DNA of 7,795 bases, taken from Tannerella sp. GTDB lineage: Bacteria; Bacteroidota; Bacteroidia; Bacteroidales; Tannerellaceae. Numbering within the stretch: the first letter of the stretch is position 1; each line of letters begins with the position of its first letter. Under the pieces are notes generated by a model. It was not told the origin of the DNA, did not search any database, and was given only the letters and a program-made list of their open reading frames with translations. This document shows, one piece after another, positions 1 through 7,137 of the stretch. The stretch lies in the NCBI GenBank assembly GCA_031268395.1, contig JAIRXI010000147.1:1-7795 (forward strand). Reading direction: 5' to 3'. The position numbers were made by a program, and so were the translations under genes.

Positions 1-1
1 C

Positions 2-2236
2 GGCGCCGGTCTTTGCCTTGCCCAGTCTCCCGACCATCTTACCACCGACCTGCTGGAACATACCGACCGCGTCTTTCTCGACGGCTATCCGGCCAGTCTT
101 TCGCTGGCCGAGCTTGGCACGGCCGTCGAGCGCTACCAGCTGGCGGAAATCCGCAATGCCCGGCCATCCCTGGGATGGGTCGTCAACAGCGACCGTCCGA
201 ACACGCGGCAGACCGCCTACCGTATCCTGCTCGCCTCCTCGCCCGAACGGCTGGTCGAGGACAGCTCCGACCTGTGGGACAGCGGCCGCACGGAAAGCGA
301 CAATTCCGTCGCCGTACCCTGCGGAGGCAAACCGTTACAGCCATCCACCGTCTACTATTGGAAAGTGAAGACATGGGACAGCCACGGCGTGGAAAGTCCG
401 TATTCGCAGGTACGCAGCTTTGTCACCGCCGCGCGGCTGGACGGCGAAACGGCACGCTATCCCCTCCAGGTCACCGACGAATATCCCGTCAGTGTGACTT
501 CGCCGGGCAAAGACCACGTACTGGCCGATTTCGGCAAAGACGCCTTCGGGCGGCTGAAAGTAACCCTGTCGTCCGAAAAGGAAACGGACACGGTAACCAT
601 CCGGCTGGGCGAAACACTCAAGGAAGGCCGGATAGACCGTCAGCCTCCCGGTACGGTCCGGTATGCCGAATACCGCCTGCCGGTTTCGGCCGGCACGCAT
701 ACCTATGCGGTCAAGATACGCCCGGACAGACGGAATACGGACACGAAGGCCAACGTGAGCGCCGTGAATCCGATCCTGATGCCGGACTACACGGGCGAGG
801 TATTGCCCTTCCGCTACTGCGAACTGGAAAACGCCCGCCCGGCGCAGGTAGTACGGCAGACGGTGCACTATCCGTTCGATGAAACGGCCGCCCTCTTCCA
901 TTCGTCCGACACCGTGCTGAACCGGGTCTGGGAACTCTGCAAATACTCCGTCAGAGCCACCTCCTTTGCAGGCGTATACGTGGACGGCGACCGCGAACGC
1001 ATCCCCTACGAGGCCGACGCCCTGATCAACCAGCTGTGCCACTACACGGCCGACCGCGAATATGCCATCGCCCGCTACAGCCATGAATACCTGATCCGCC
1101 ATGCCACCTGGCCGGCAGAATGGATCATGCAGTCGGTGCTGATGGCCTGGACGGATTACCTGTATACCGGCAACCGCGCCTCGCTGCAACGCTTCTACGA
1201 CGACCTGAAAGCCAAAAGCCTGCTCGGCCTGAAGGAAGGCAACGGCCTGATCAGCACCCGGACGGGCAGGGCAACGCCCGAACTGCTGCAGGCCATTCAT
1301 TTCGGGGGAAACGCCGACAGTTTTCGCGACATAGTCGACTGGCCGCAGCAGGGCATCCTCGGACTGGGAAAGAATGAACCGGGCGAGGCGGACGGCTTTG
1401 TCTTCACCGATTATAACACGGTTGTCAATGCCTACCACTGCGAAGCCCTGCGTCTGCTCGGCCTGATCGCCGGGGCGCTGGGGAATGCAGCGGACGAAGC
1501 GCTTTATGCCGGGGAAGCGCGGCGGGCAGGGGAACGGATCAACCGCCTGCTGTTCGACCCGAAAAAGGGACACTATGTCGACGGCATCGGTACCGACCAC
1601 GCTTCACTGCATGCAAACATGTTTCCGCTGGCCTTCGGCATCCCGTCTCCCAGACAGGCCCGGTCCGTCGCCGAATACATACGCACGCGGGGACTGGCCT
1701 GCAGTGTCTACGGCTCGCAGTTCCTGCTCGACGCCGTCTACGGCGCGCACGATGCAGCTTACGGATTGCAGCTGCTCTCTTCGACCGACGAACGCAGCTG
1801 GTATAACATGATCCGCGCCGGCTCCACCATTTCAATGGAGGCGTGGGACAACAAATACAAGCCCAACCAGGACTGGAACCATATCTGGGGCGCGGCTGCG
1901 CTCAACCTGATTGCCCGCAAACTGATGGGCATCGAACCCGTCGAACCGGGATTTGCCAGGATACGCATCAAACCCCAGCCGGCCACGCTCCGGCAGGCCG
2001 ACATCCTGCTCCCCTCCATCCGCGGCAGCATCCGCGCGTCGTTCGACAACCGCCCGGGCGAAAGTTTCACGCTGGACGTCGACATCCCGGCCAATGCAAC
2101 GGCGGAAGTCTGGCTGCCCAGGGTGTCGAAGAAATACCGCCTGACGGTGGATGGCGCGTCTCAGAAGGGAAAGGTGAACGGCGATTTCGTCATTGCAGAG
2201 GTCGGATCGGGGAAACATGTGTTCGCCATTCAATGA
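2..2236 (+). CDS. alpha-L-rhamnosidase, glycoside hydrolase family 78 (5' partial)
   Basis: Predicted inverting exo-enzyme that removes terminal alpha-L-rhamnose from glycans in the periplasm or at the cell surface. The frame is open to the window edge and begins with residues GAGLCLAQS, which look like the end of a signal peptide, so probably only the start codon and about 10-20 residues are missing (744 aa visible). Domain order by similarity: Fn3-like N-terminal domain (about 170-430; LGWVVNS, WKVKTWDSHG), beta-sandwich of the Bac_rhamnosid/CBM67 type (about 500-840; DFGKDAFGRL), (alpha/alpha)6 catalytic barrel (about 870-1930), and C-terminal beta-sandwich (about 1930-2230). The conserved acidic block reads DGDRERIPYEADA; the Glu of RER (995-997) is the likely general acid and the Asp at 1016-1018 lines the site. 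The Glu in SMEAWD (1838-1840) is the likely catalytic base, followed by the DWNHIWGAAA stretch. An internal GTG at 365 is not the start, because the conserved Fn3 domain lies upstream of it. Family assignment is firm; the exact glycan substrate cannot be read. Confidence 0.93.
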   Translation, partial: GAGLCLAQSPDHLTTDLLEHTDRVFLDGYPASLSLAELGTAVERYQLAEIRNARPSLGWVVNSDRPNTRQTAYRILLASSPERLVEDSSDLWDSGRTESDNSVAVPCGGKPLQPSTVYYWKVKTWDSHGVESPYSQVRSFVTAARLDGETARYPLQVTDEYPVSVTSPGKDHVLADFGKDAFGRLKVTLSSEKETDTVTIRLGETLKEGRIDRQPPGTVRYAEYRLPVSAGTHTYAVKIRPDRRNTDTKANVSAVNPILMPDYTGEVLPFRYCELENARPAQVVRQTVHYPFDETAALFHSSDTVLNRVWELCKYSVRATSFAGVYVDGDRERIPYEADALINQLCHYTADREYAIARYSHEYLIRHATWPAEWIMQSVLMAWTDYLYTGNRASLQRFYDDLKAKSLLGLKEGNGLISTRTGRATPELLQAIHFGGNADSFRDIVDWPQQGILGLGKNEPGEADGFVFTDYNTVVNAYHCEALRLLGLIAGALGNAADEALYAGEARRAGERINRLLFDPKKGHYVDGIGTDHASLHANMFPLAFGIPSPRQARSVAEYIRTRGLACSVYGSQFLLDAVYGAHDAAYGLQLLSSTDERSWYNMIRAGSTISMEAWDNKYKPNQDWNHIWGAAALNLIARKLMGIEPVEPGFARIRIKPQPATLRQADILLPSIRGSIRASFDNRPGESFTLDVDIPANATAEVWLPRVSKKYRLTVDGASQKGKVNGDFVIAEVGSGKHVFAIQ

Positions 2237-2270
2237 AATCCGCCTCAACGTGCTCTGCCGTATGTATGTT

Positions 2271-2288
2271 AAATGATTGCATTTTTTT
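2271..2288 (+). terminator. weak terminator-like hairpin after the rhamnosidase gene
   Basis: AAATG (2271-2275), loop ATTG, CATTT (2280-2284), running into a T tract that ends at 2288. The stem is short and AT-rich, so it is only a tentative terminator. Its position 35 bases after the rhamnosidase stop and before the next promoter suits that role. Confidence 0.25.
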
Positions 2289-2318
2289 CATGGCTCCCAT
2301 ATTACATCTGAAAAGCAT

Positions 2319-2326
2319 TATATTTG
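2319..2326 (+). promoter_or_regulatory. Bacteroidota -7 promoter box (TATATTTG) for the lipoprotein gene
   Basis: TATATTTG matches the Bacteroidota housekeeping -7 consensus TAnnTTTG exactly. It lies 19 bases before the ATG at 2346, implying a short leader. No convincing -33 TTTG is seen at the expected 19-21 base spacing. The match supports a transcription start here and separates the lipoprotein gene from the rhamnosidase gene. Confidence 0.55.
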
Positions 2327-2345
2327 TGGCTAAATGTAACAAGTT

Positions 2346-3362
2346 ATGAAGTACATCCTGTCATTAAGCCTTATGGCGCTTCTCTGCACCTGCGGAGGAA
2401 AGGAGGTGAAAACCTCGACGGTTACGGCGTTCGGAGAAACCGGGCGGCTCACCGCAAGCGTAAAAAAGATCCCCGAACCCGTGCTGCTGCCGCGTTTCGT
2501 ATGCGCGGCGGACGACTATCTGTTTGTCTATAAGGAAAAGGAAGCGAAAATGTTTGCGATATTCGGTCTTCCCGACGGCGAATATCTGTGCAGCGCAGGA
2601 CAGCGCGGCCAGGGGCCGGACGATTTCATGATGCTGGACACGCGCAGTTTCCAGGTGGTTGGAAACGGCTTCCGGGTAATGGAATCCGGGACAAACCGGC
2701 TCAAAACCGTTGAGTTTAAAGACGGCCGCCTGTCGGTGACAAAGGCGGAACAGATCGACTTGGCCTCGCCGGCCAATAACGGATTCTATCCCCTGGCCGA
2801 CAGCGTTTACCTGACTTTCGGCCAGCCCGTGGAATTGAATGAATACGGACTGTACGACAAAAAGACCGGCAATCTGGTCAAGACCGGCGACTATCCTCAG
2901 TGGGCAACAACGGCGGCGACCGATCCGGCGCAGTTGATGTTTATGTACATAAAGACTTGTGTTGTCCATCCGGACGGCAGCAAATTTGCCACATTCTACT
3001 CGCGGTTCAAGCGTCTGAGAATCTATGACCGGGAGGCGAACCTGCTGCACGACGTTGAAGTCAGGATAGCGCCCTTTTCAACCAGCCCGGATGCGGAACC
3101 GGGGAAACAGCCCGTTTATTATATCGGTCAGCCGCAAACGGCGGGGGATTATATTTACGCCCTTTGCGCCAACGGCCCGGACGAGCCTGCGGACTGCGAA
3201 CTGCACGTATGGGACTGGGACGGGAATCCGGTGGCCTGCTATGATTTTGACCGGAAAGTGACCTACATTGCGCTGAGCCAAAAGCACGGCAAACTGTATG
3301 CGTTCGACCTGGCGACGGCTGAAGACGAGTTTTATATCTATGACCTGCCGCAACTAAGATGA
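2346..3362 (+). CDS. probable lipoprotein with 6-bladed beta-propeller (BF3164/TolB-like)
   Basis: 338 aa. The N-terminus MKYILSLSLMALLCTC is a lipoprotein signal peptide with lipobox L-C-T-C and the lipidated Cys at residue 16 (Thr at -1 is less usual), so the protein should be membrane-anchored and exported. The rest is beta-rich with no membrane segment. RGQGPDDF at residues 87-94 matches the G-x-G-P-x-[DE]-[FY] signature that recurs in Bacteroidales 6-bladed beta-propeller lipoproteins of the BF3164/TolB-like group. The length of about 340 aa and the blade-like ending (FYIYDLP) also fit. The function of that group is not known, and no catalytic residues are evident. The stop codon overlaps the start of the next gene (ATGA at 3359-3362), indicating translational coupling. 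The start is chosen from the signal peptide and the -7 box just upstream. Lipoprotein call strong, propeller call moderate. Confidence 0.75.
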   Translation: MKYILSLSLMALLCTCGGKEVKTSTVTAFGETGRLTASVKKIPEPVLLPRFVCAADDYLFVYKEKEAKMFAIFGLPDGEYLCSAGQRGQGPDDFMMLDTRSFQVVGNGFRVMESGTNRLKTVEFKDGRLSVTKAEQIDLASPANNGFYPLADSVYLTFGQPVELNEYGLYDKKTGNLVKTGDYPQWATTAATDPAQLMFMYIKTCVVHPDGSKFATFYSRFKRLRIYDREANLLHDVEVRIAPFSTSPDAEPGKQPVYYIGQPQTAGDYIYALCANGPDEPADCELHVWDWDGNPVACYDFDRKVTYIALSQKHGKLYAFDLATAEDEFYIYDLPQLR

Positions 3363-3973
3363 AACGGAACTGCGGTTTGCTTGCCGCCATGATGCTGATG
3401 GCGCTCTGTTCGTTCGCCCCGGCGAAGCCCGGCTGGAGGGAAGTCAGCAATAAATTATATTCTTTTTCCGTCCCCACGCACTGGGTGCAAAAGGAAGATC
3501 CAAACGGGAAGATTCTGTCGGAATGGGAACCACGCATACCGATCAGGGGGAATACGGTTTTATTTCATCTTTCTGTACAGTCAATACACTCTCCTGCTAA
3601 AAATGAGAAAGAACCAACCGACAGAATAAACCTTGTCGCCGAAAGTTATGAGAGAAAGGACGGAGGCGCTCTCTCCATTGATGAAATATGGGAGATGAAA
3701 ATGTCCGGTCTGGATAAGATACTGACCATCCTTTCGCTCAGAGAGACTGCCGCCGGCGCCGGACAGAAGCGATTTGTCATGGAGGAAATCAGCGATTCGA
3801 TAAGTGCAGCCACAGGGACAAGGAAAATCAGACATAACTGTTTTTATTTGCTGTTTAAAAGCGGGGAAACGGTTCATTTTGCATCTATATCTATACGGAC
3901 AAGCGAACTGAATCCGGAATCGCAGGCGCTGATCAACGACATACTGGATTCGTTCAGGGCGAAACAGAAATAA
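3359..3973 (+). CDS. small exported protein of unknown function
   Basis: 204 aa. The N-terminus MKRNCGLLAAMMLMALCSFAPA is a typical Sec signal peptide: positive n-region, hydrophobic core and an A-P-A site giving probable cleavage before Lys23. The Cys at 17 is not in a lipobox, so the mature protein is likely soluble and periplasmic. The mature part begins with an amphipathic strand (KLYSFSVPTHW) and ends with a helix (ALINDILDSFRAK). This pattern resembles small PsbP/DcrB-like domains, but that is only a fold guess from layout; I do not recognise the family. No catalytic motif is visible. It overlaps the preceding lipoprotein gene by four bases (ATGA), so the two are almost certainly co-transcribed and may work together. 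Its 3' half is visibly less GC-rich than the rhamnosidase gene. Confidence 0.85.
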   Translation: MKRNCGLLAAMMLMALCSFAPAKPGWREVSNKLYSFSVPTHWVQKEDPNGKILSEWEPRIPIRGNTVLFHLSVQSIHSPAKNEKEPTDRINLVAESYERKDGGALSIDEIWEMKMSGLDKILTILSLRETAAGAGQKRFVMEEISDSISAATGTRKIRHNCFYLLFKSGETVHFASISIRTSELNPESQALINDILDSFRAKQK

Positions 3974-4005
3974 CGATCCGGGAGAGCGTCATGCGTTTTC
4001 CCGGG

Positions 4006-4034
4006 AACGAAAACGGGCATTTTTCGTTTTTTTT
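4006..4034 (+). terminator. hairpin plus T tract ending the lipoprotein/exported-protein operon
   Basis: AACGAAAA (4006-4013) pairs perfectly with TTTTCGTT (4021-4028) around the 7-base loop CGGGCAT, and the T run continues to 4034. This is a Rho-independent-type structure 33 bases after the stop of the exported-protein gene. The stem is AT-rich, so its strength is uncertain. A second hairpin, CCGGGA (3978-3983) with TCCCGG (3999-4004), lies just upstream. A competing pairing of 3994-4000 with 4009-4015 would disrupt both. Confidence 0.6.
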
Positions 4035-4042
4035 GGATAATT

Positions 4043-4056
4043 ATTCGTCGACGGAT
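4043..4056. promoter_or_regulatory. possible operator: palindrome in the cyd promoter spacer
   Basis: ATTCGTCGACGGAT is a 14-base inverted repeat with one mismatched pair and a perfect 8-base core, CGTCGACG (4046-4053). It sits 12 bases before the -7 box of the cyd operon, where a bound protein would contact RNA polymerase. It does not resemble the FNR/CRP half site TTGAT, so any regulator is unknown. A short palindrome like this may also occur by chance. Confidence 0.25.
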
Positions 4057-4068
4057 GATATTTCTGCA

Positions 4069-4076
4069 TATATTTG
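4069..4076 (+). promoter_or_regulatory. Bacteroidota -7 promoter box (TATATTTG) of the cyd operon
   Basis: TATATTTG is an exact match to TAnnTTTG and identical to the box before the lipoprotein gene. An imperfect -33 element, TTCG (4044-4047), lies 21 bases upstream. The expected start site leaves an A-rich leader of roughly 20-25 bases before the ATG at 4105, typical of Bacteroidota genes without a strong Shine-Dalgarno sequence. The box lies upstream of 4105, which argues against a longer reading frame starting at 3991. Confidence 0.65.
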
Positions 4077-4104
4077 CGCCGGGAATAAAAAAACAGGTAT
4101 AATC

Positions 4105-4332
4105 ATGAAAAGAAAATCCATCCTGTGGAAGGTATTCCGTTTTTACGTGGACGGTTTCCGGAATATGACGGTGGGAAAAACACTGTGGTGTATCATTTTG
4201 ATCAAACTGTTCATCATGTTTTGCCTCCTGAAACCCGTCTTTTTTCCCCGCTTTCTGGAACGGTTCGACACTCGCGCCGGGAAAGCGGAGTACGTATCCT
4301 CCGAATTGATAAACAGAGCTATTATTCCTTAA
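4105..4332 (+). CDS. DUF4492 small membrane protein, probable cytochrome bd accessory protein
   Basis: 75 aa. The sequence pattern FRFYVDGFRNMTVGKTLW, then ILIKLFIMF, and a C-terminal YVSSELINR is what I recall for DUF4492, a short family found beside cydA in Bacteroidota and some Campylobacterota. It has a basic amphipathic N-terminus, one membrane segment (about residues 26-47) and a soluble tail. It is the first gene of the cyd operon: the -7 box is 28 bases upstream and the stop is only 7 bases before cydA. By analogy with CydX (37 aa, one membrane helix) it may be a structural subunit or assembly factor of the oxidase, but that role is inference. The open frame extends back to 3991; 4105 is preferred because the extension would include the promoter and terminator and adds unconserved residues. 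Confidence 0.9.
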   Translation: MKRKSILWKVFRFYVDGFRNMTVGKTLWCIILIKLFIMFCLLKPVFFPRFLERFDTRAGKAEYVSSELINRAIIP

Positions 4333-4339
4333 AAACTAT

Positions 4340-5905
4340 ATGAATATGATTGAAAGTATTGACAATTCTATGATTGACTGGTCGAGGGCACAGTTTGCTC
4401 TGACGGCCATTTATCACTGGCTTTTTGTTCCGCTGACACTGGGGCTTGGCATTATTCAGGCCGTCATGGAAACTATTTATTACAAAACGGGAAAGGAATG
4501 CTGGAAAACGACTGCCCGGTTTTGGATGAGAGTGTTCGGAATTAATTTTGCCATCGGCGTGGCGACAGGTTTGATCCTGGAGTTCGAGTTTGGGACGAAC
4601 TGGTCCAATTACAGCTGGTTCGTGGGTGACATTTTCGGTGCGCCGCTGGCCATCGAGGGGATCGTGGCGTTCTTCATGGAAGCCACGTTCATTGCGGTGA
4701 TGTTCTTCGGATGGAACAAGGTGAGTAAAGGCTTCCACCTGGCGTCGACGTGGTTGACCGTCGGAGGCGCCACGCTGTCCGCCTTGTGGATTCTGGTCGC
4801 GAACGCCTGGATGCAGTATCCGGCGGGGATGCATTTCAATCCGGACGCCGTGCGCAACGAAATGACGGATTTCTTTGCCGTGGCCCTCTCTCCGGTAGCC
4901 ATCAACAAATTTCTCCATACGGTGCTCTCCGCATGGATCCTGGGGGGCGTGGCCGTCGTCGGCATTTCCAGCTGGTATCTGCTGAAGAAAAGAGACACGG
5001 CCTTTGCCCTGCGCAGCATCAGGGTGGCATCCGTCTTCGGTCTGGCGGCATCGCTGCTGACGCTCTGGACGGGTGACGGTTCCGCCTATCAGGTGGCACA
5101 GAAACAGCCGATGAAACTGGCTGCCATGGAAGGGCTGTACGAGGGCAGCCACGGCGTCGGCCTGGTGGGCATCGGCGTGCTGAATCCGGCCAAGAAAAGC
5201 TACAGCGACGGCGTGGATCCATTCCTCTTCAAGGTGGACATCCCCAACCTGCTGTCATTCCTTGCCGAACGCGACTTCAACAGCTATGTGCCGGGCATCG
5301 CGAACCTGATGGAGGGCGGCTACAAGACGCATTCGGGCGCAACAGCCCTTTCGGCCCGGGAGAAAATCGCCCGCGGACAGGCCGCCATCAAGGCGCTGGC
5401 CAACTACCGCACGGCCAGGAAAGACCGGGATGAAGATGCAGCCCGGACGCATCTGGCGCTGCTGAACGAAAATTTCGAGTATTTCGGATACGGCTACATC
5501 CGGAATCCCGACGACCTTGTCCCCTCGGTCGGTTTGACCTTCTACGCCTTTCGGGTGATGGTCATCCTGGGCGGCTTCTTTATCCTGCTTTTCATCGCAG
5601 TGACGGTACTGTCGTACAGGAACAGGTTTGAAAACAAACGCTGGCTGCAACGCGTCGCGCTCTGGTCCATTCCGCTGGTCTACATTGCATCACAGGCCGG
5701 ATGGGTCGTGGCCGAAGTCGGACGCCAGCCCTGGGCCATCCAGGACATTCTGCCCGTGACGGCGGCCGTCTCCAGACTGAACACGTCTTCCGTACAGATA
5801 ACGTTCTTCATCTTCCTGATCCTCTTCACGGTACTGCTGATCGCAGAACTGGGCATCATGGTGAAGACCATCCGGAAAGGCCCTCAGACAGTCGGCGAAC
5901 AATAA
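4340..5905 (+). CDS. cydA: cytochrome bd quinol oxidase subunit I (CydA)
   Basis: 521 aa, E. coli CydA size. Catalytic subunit of the terminal oxidase that oxidises quinol (menaquinol in this group) and reduces oxygen to water. All key residues are visible, with a constant offset of +7 from E. coli before the Q-loop and +14 after it. His26 (E. coli H19) is the b595 ligand, His193 (H186) and Met407 (M393) are the b558 ligands, Glu106 and Glu114 (E99, E107) lie on the proton path, Lys259 and Glu264 (K252, E257) are Q-loop quinol residues, and Arg405 and the GRQPW motif (461-465) match. The span from Glu264 to Arg405 is 7 residues longer than in E. coli, so the Q-loop is of the long type. About nine membrane helices are evident. 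ATG at 4340 is 7 bases after the DUF4492 stop; the ATG at 4346 is an equally plausible start. In B. fragilis this enzyme supports growth at nanomolar oxygen. Confidence 0.98.
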   Translation: MNMIESIDNSMIDWSRAQFALTAIYHWLFVPLTLGLGIIQAVMETIYYKTGKECWKTTARFWMRVFGINFAIGVATGLILEFEFGTNWSNYSWFVGDIFGAPLAIEGIVAFFMEATFIAVMFFGWNKVSKGFHLASTWLTVGGATLSALWILVANAWMQYPAGMHFNPDAVRNEMTDFFAVALSPVAINKFLHTVLSAWILGGVAVVGISSWYLLKKRDTAFALRSIRVASVFGLAASLLTLWTGDGSAYQVAQKQPMKLAAMEGLYEGSHGVGLVGIGVLNPAKKSYSDGVDPFLFKVDIPNLLSFLAERDFNSYVPGIANLMEGGYKTHSGATALSAREKIARGQAAIKALANYRTARKDRDEDAARTHLALLNENFEYFGYGYIRNPDDLVPSVGLTFYAFRVMVILGGFFILLFIAVTVLSYRNRFENKRWLQRVALWSIPLVYIASQAGWVVAEVGRQPWAIQDILPVTAAVSRLNTSSVQITFFIFLILFTVLLIAELGIMVKTIRKGPQTVGEQ

Positions 5906-5932
5906 TCATTAAAACATAAAACATAAAACCTC

Positions 5933-7093
5933 ATGGATACTATATCTCTCTTGCAACATTACTGGTGGTTTCTGGTCTCCCTGCTGGGCGCGCTGCTGGT
6001 ATTCCTGCTGTTCGTACAGGGCGGGCAGTCGCTGCTCTTCACCATAGGCAAAACGGAACTGCAGCAAAAGGCGCTGCTCAACTCGACAGGACGCAAATGG
6101 GAATTTACCTTTACGACGCTGGTCACCTTTGGAGGCACCTTTTTCGCCTCTTTCCCGCTCTTCTATTCCACCAGTTTCGGCGGCGCCTACTGGGTCTGGA
6201 TGCTGATTCTGCTGTGCTTCGTGCTGCAGGCGGTTTCGTATGAGTACCAGGCTAAAAAGGGAAACCTGCTGGGACGGAAAACCTATCAGGTCTTCCTGAT
6301 TCTGAACGGCATCCTGGGCCCGGTGCTGATCGGCACGGCGGTAGGCACGTTCTTCAACGGCGCCAACTTCGTTGTGAACAAAGCCAACCTGACGGATGTG
6401 GGAATGCCGGTCATTTCGTCCTGGGCGCCTTACTTCGGCATCCAGCTGCACGGTCTGGAAGCCGCGCTGAACCCCTGGAACCTGCTCCTGGGACTGGCCC
6501 TGTTCTTCCTGGCCCGCATCCTGGCGCTGCTCTATTTCATCAACAACATCAATGAAAATGAAATCCGGACACGCTCGCGCAAACGGCTGATCATCGAAAC
6601 CGCCCTGTTCCTGGTCTTCTTCCTGACCTTCCTCGTGCATCTGCTGCTCCAGGACGGTTTTGCCGTAGACCCCTCCACAAAGGAAGTCTTCCTGCAACCC
6701 TGCAAATACTTCATGAACCTGTTTGAGATGCCGATTGTGCTGGCCGTCCTGCTGGCCGGCGTGGCAGGTGTGCTCTTCGGCATTGTCCGGACGGTCATTT
6801 CGTCTGCATGGACAAAAGGCATCTGGTTTGCGGGAACGGGCACGGTGCTGACGGTGCTGGCGCTGCTGCTCTGCGCCGGATGGAACGACACGGCCTACTA
6901 TCCTTCGCTCGCCGACCTGCAAAGCTCGCTCACGATCGAAAACAGCAGTTCCAGCCTCTTTACGCTGAAAGCCATGAGCATTGTCTCCCTGCTGATTCCC
7001 TTCGTGCTGGCATACATCATCTATGCATGGAGAGCACTGGACCTCCGCAAGATAGACGCCGGAGAGATGGAAGACAGCGAACAGACATACTGA
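5933..7093 (+). CDS. cydB: cytochrome bd quinol oxidase subunit II (CydB)
   Basis: 386 aa (E. coli 379), with eight or nine hydrophobic helices. It is the heme-free partner that stabilises CydA. It aligns along its length with E. coli CydB: FPLFYSTSFGGAYW matches the WPMVYAAAFSGFY region, YEYQAKKGN matches FDYRSK, NPWNLLLGLALF matches NPFGLLAGV, and it ends in Tyr like the E. coli protein. Two segments diverge. The E. coli DGFDMG stretch reads QGGQSL here (residues 29-34), and HWDGNQVW reads KWEFTFTT (55-62), so the E. coli Trp-Asp pair becomes Trp56-Glu57. I recall the same pattern in other Bacteroidota CydB proteins, so it looks lineage-specific rather than damage. The gene starts 27 bases after cydA, across an A-rich spacer with a short direct repeat (AAAACAT, 5914-5927), and is co-transcribed with it. 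Confidence 0.97.
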   Translation: MDTISLLQHYWWFLVSLLGALLVFLLFVQGGQSLLFTIGKTELQQKALLNSTGRKWEFTFTTLVTFGGTFFASFPLFYSTSFGGAYWVWMLILLCFVLQAVSYEYQAKKGNLLGRKTYQVFLILNGILGPVLIGTAVGTFFNGANFVVNKANLTDVGMPVISSWAPYFGIQLHGLEAALNPWNLLLGLALFFLARILALLYFINNINENEIRTRSRKRLIIETALFLVFFLTFLVHLLLQDGFAVDPSTKEVFLQPCKYFMNLFEMPIVLAVLLAGVAGVLFGIVRTVISSAWTKGIWFAGTGTVLTVLALLLCAGWNDTAYYPSLADLQSSLTIENSSSSLFTLKAMSIVSLLIPFVLAYIIYAWRALDLRKIDAGEMEDSEQTY

Positions 7094-7098
7094 AGAAT

Positions 7099-7137
7099 GG
7101 AGAAGGGAGAATGAAAACGCCGTTCTCCCTTTTCTCC
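7099..7137 (+). terminator. strong hairpin terminator after cydB
   Basis: GGGAGAA (7105-7111) pairs with TTCTCCC (7123-7129) around an 11-base loop and is followed by TTTT. The outer arms GGAGAA (7099-7104) and TTCTCC (7132-7137) also pair, leaving two T residues bulged. It starts 6 bases after the cydB stop, so it should end the DUF4492-cydA-cydB transcript. On the other strand the A/G-rich side gives no T tract, so it is probably one-directional. Confidence 0.75.

Noticed and set aside
13..882. 289-codon open frame on the plus strand
   Set aside because: Overlaps the GH78 N-terminal and beta-sandwich domains in another frame; low complexity and Arg/Gly/Pro rich.
335..1600. 421-codon open frame on the minus strand
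   Set aside because: Exactly opposite the well-supported GH78 gene, with no family motifs. Long antisense frames are common opposite GC-rich genes.
365..2236. GTG at 365 as the rhamnosidase start
   Set aside because: The same frame continues to the window edge through a conserved Fn3-like domain and a signal-peptide-like end, so the true start lies outside the window.
3991..4104. N-terminal extension of the DUF4492 protein from an ATG at 3991
   Set aside because: It would run through the terminator hairpin and the -7 promoter box, and adds residues not part of the recognisable family.
4322..5152. 276-codon open frame on the minus strand
   Set aside because: Antisense shadow of cydA, with no plausible start context or motifs.
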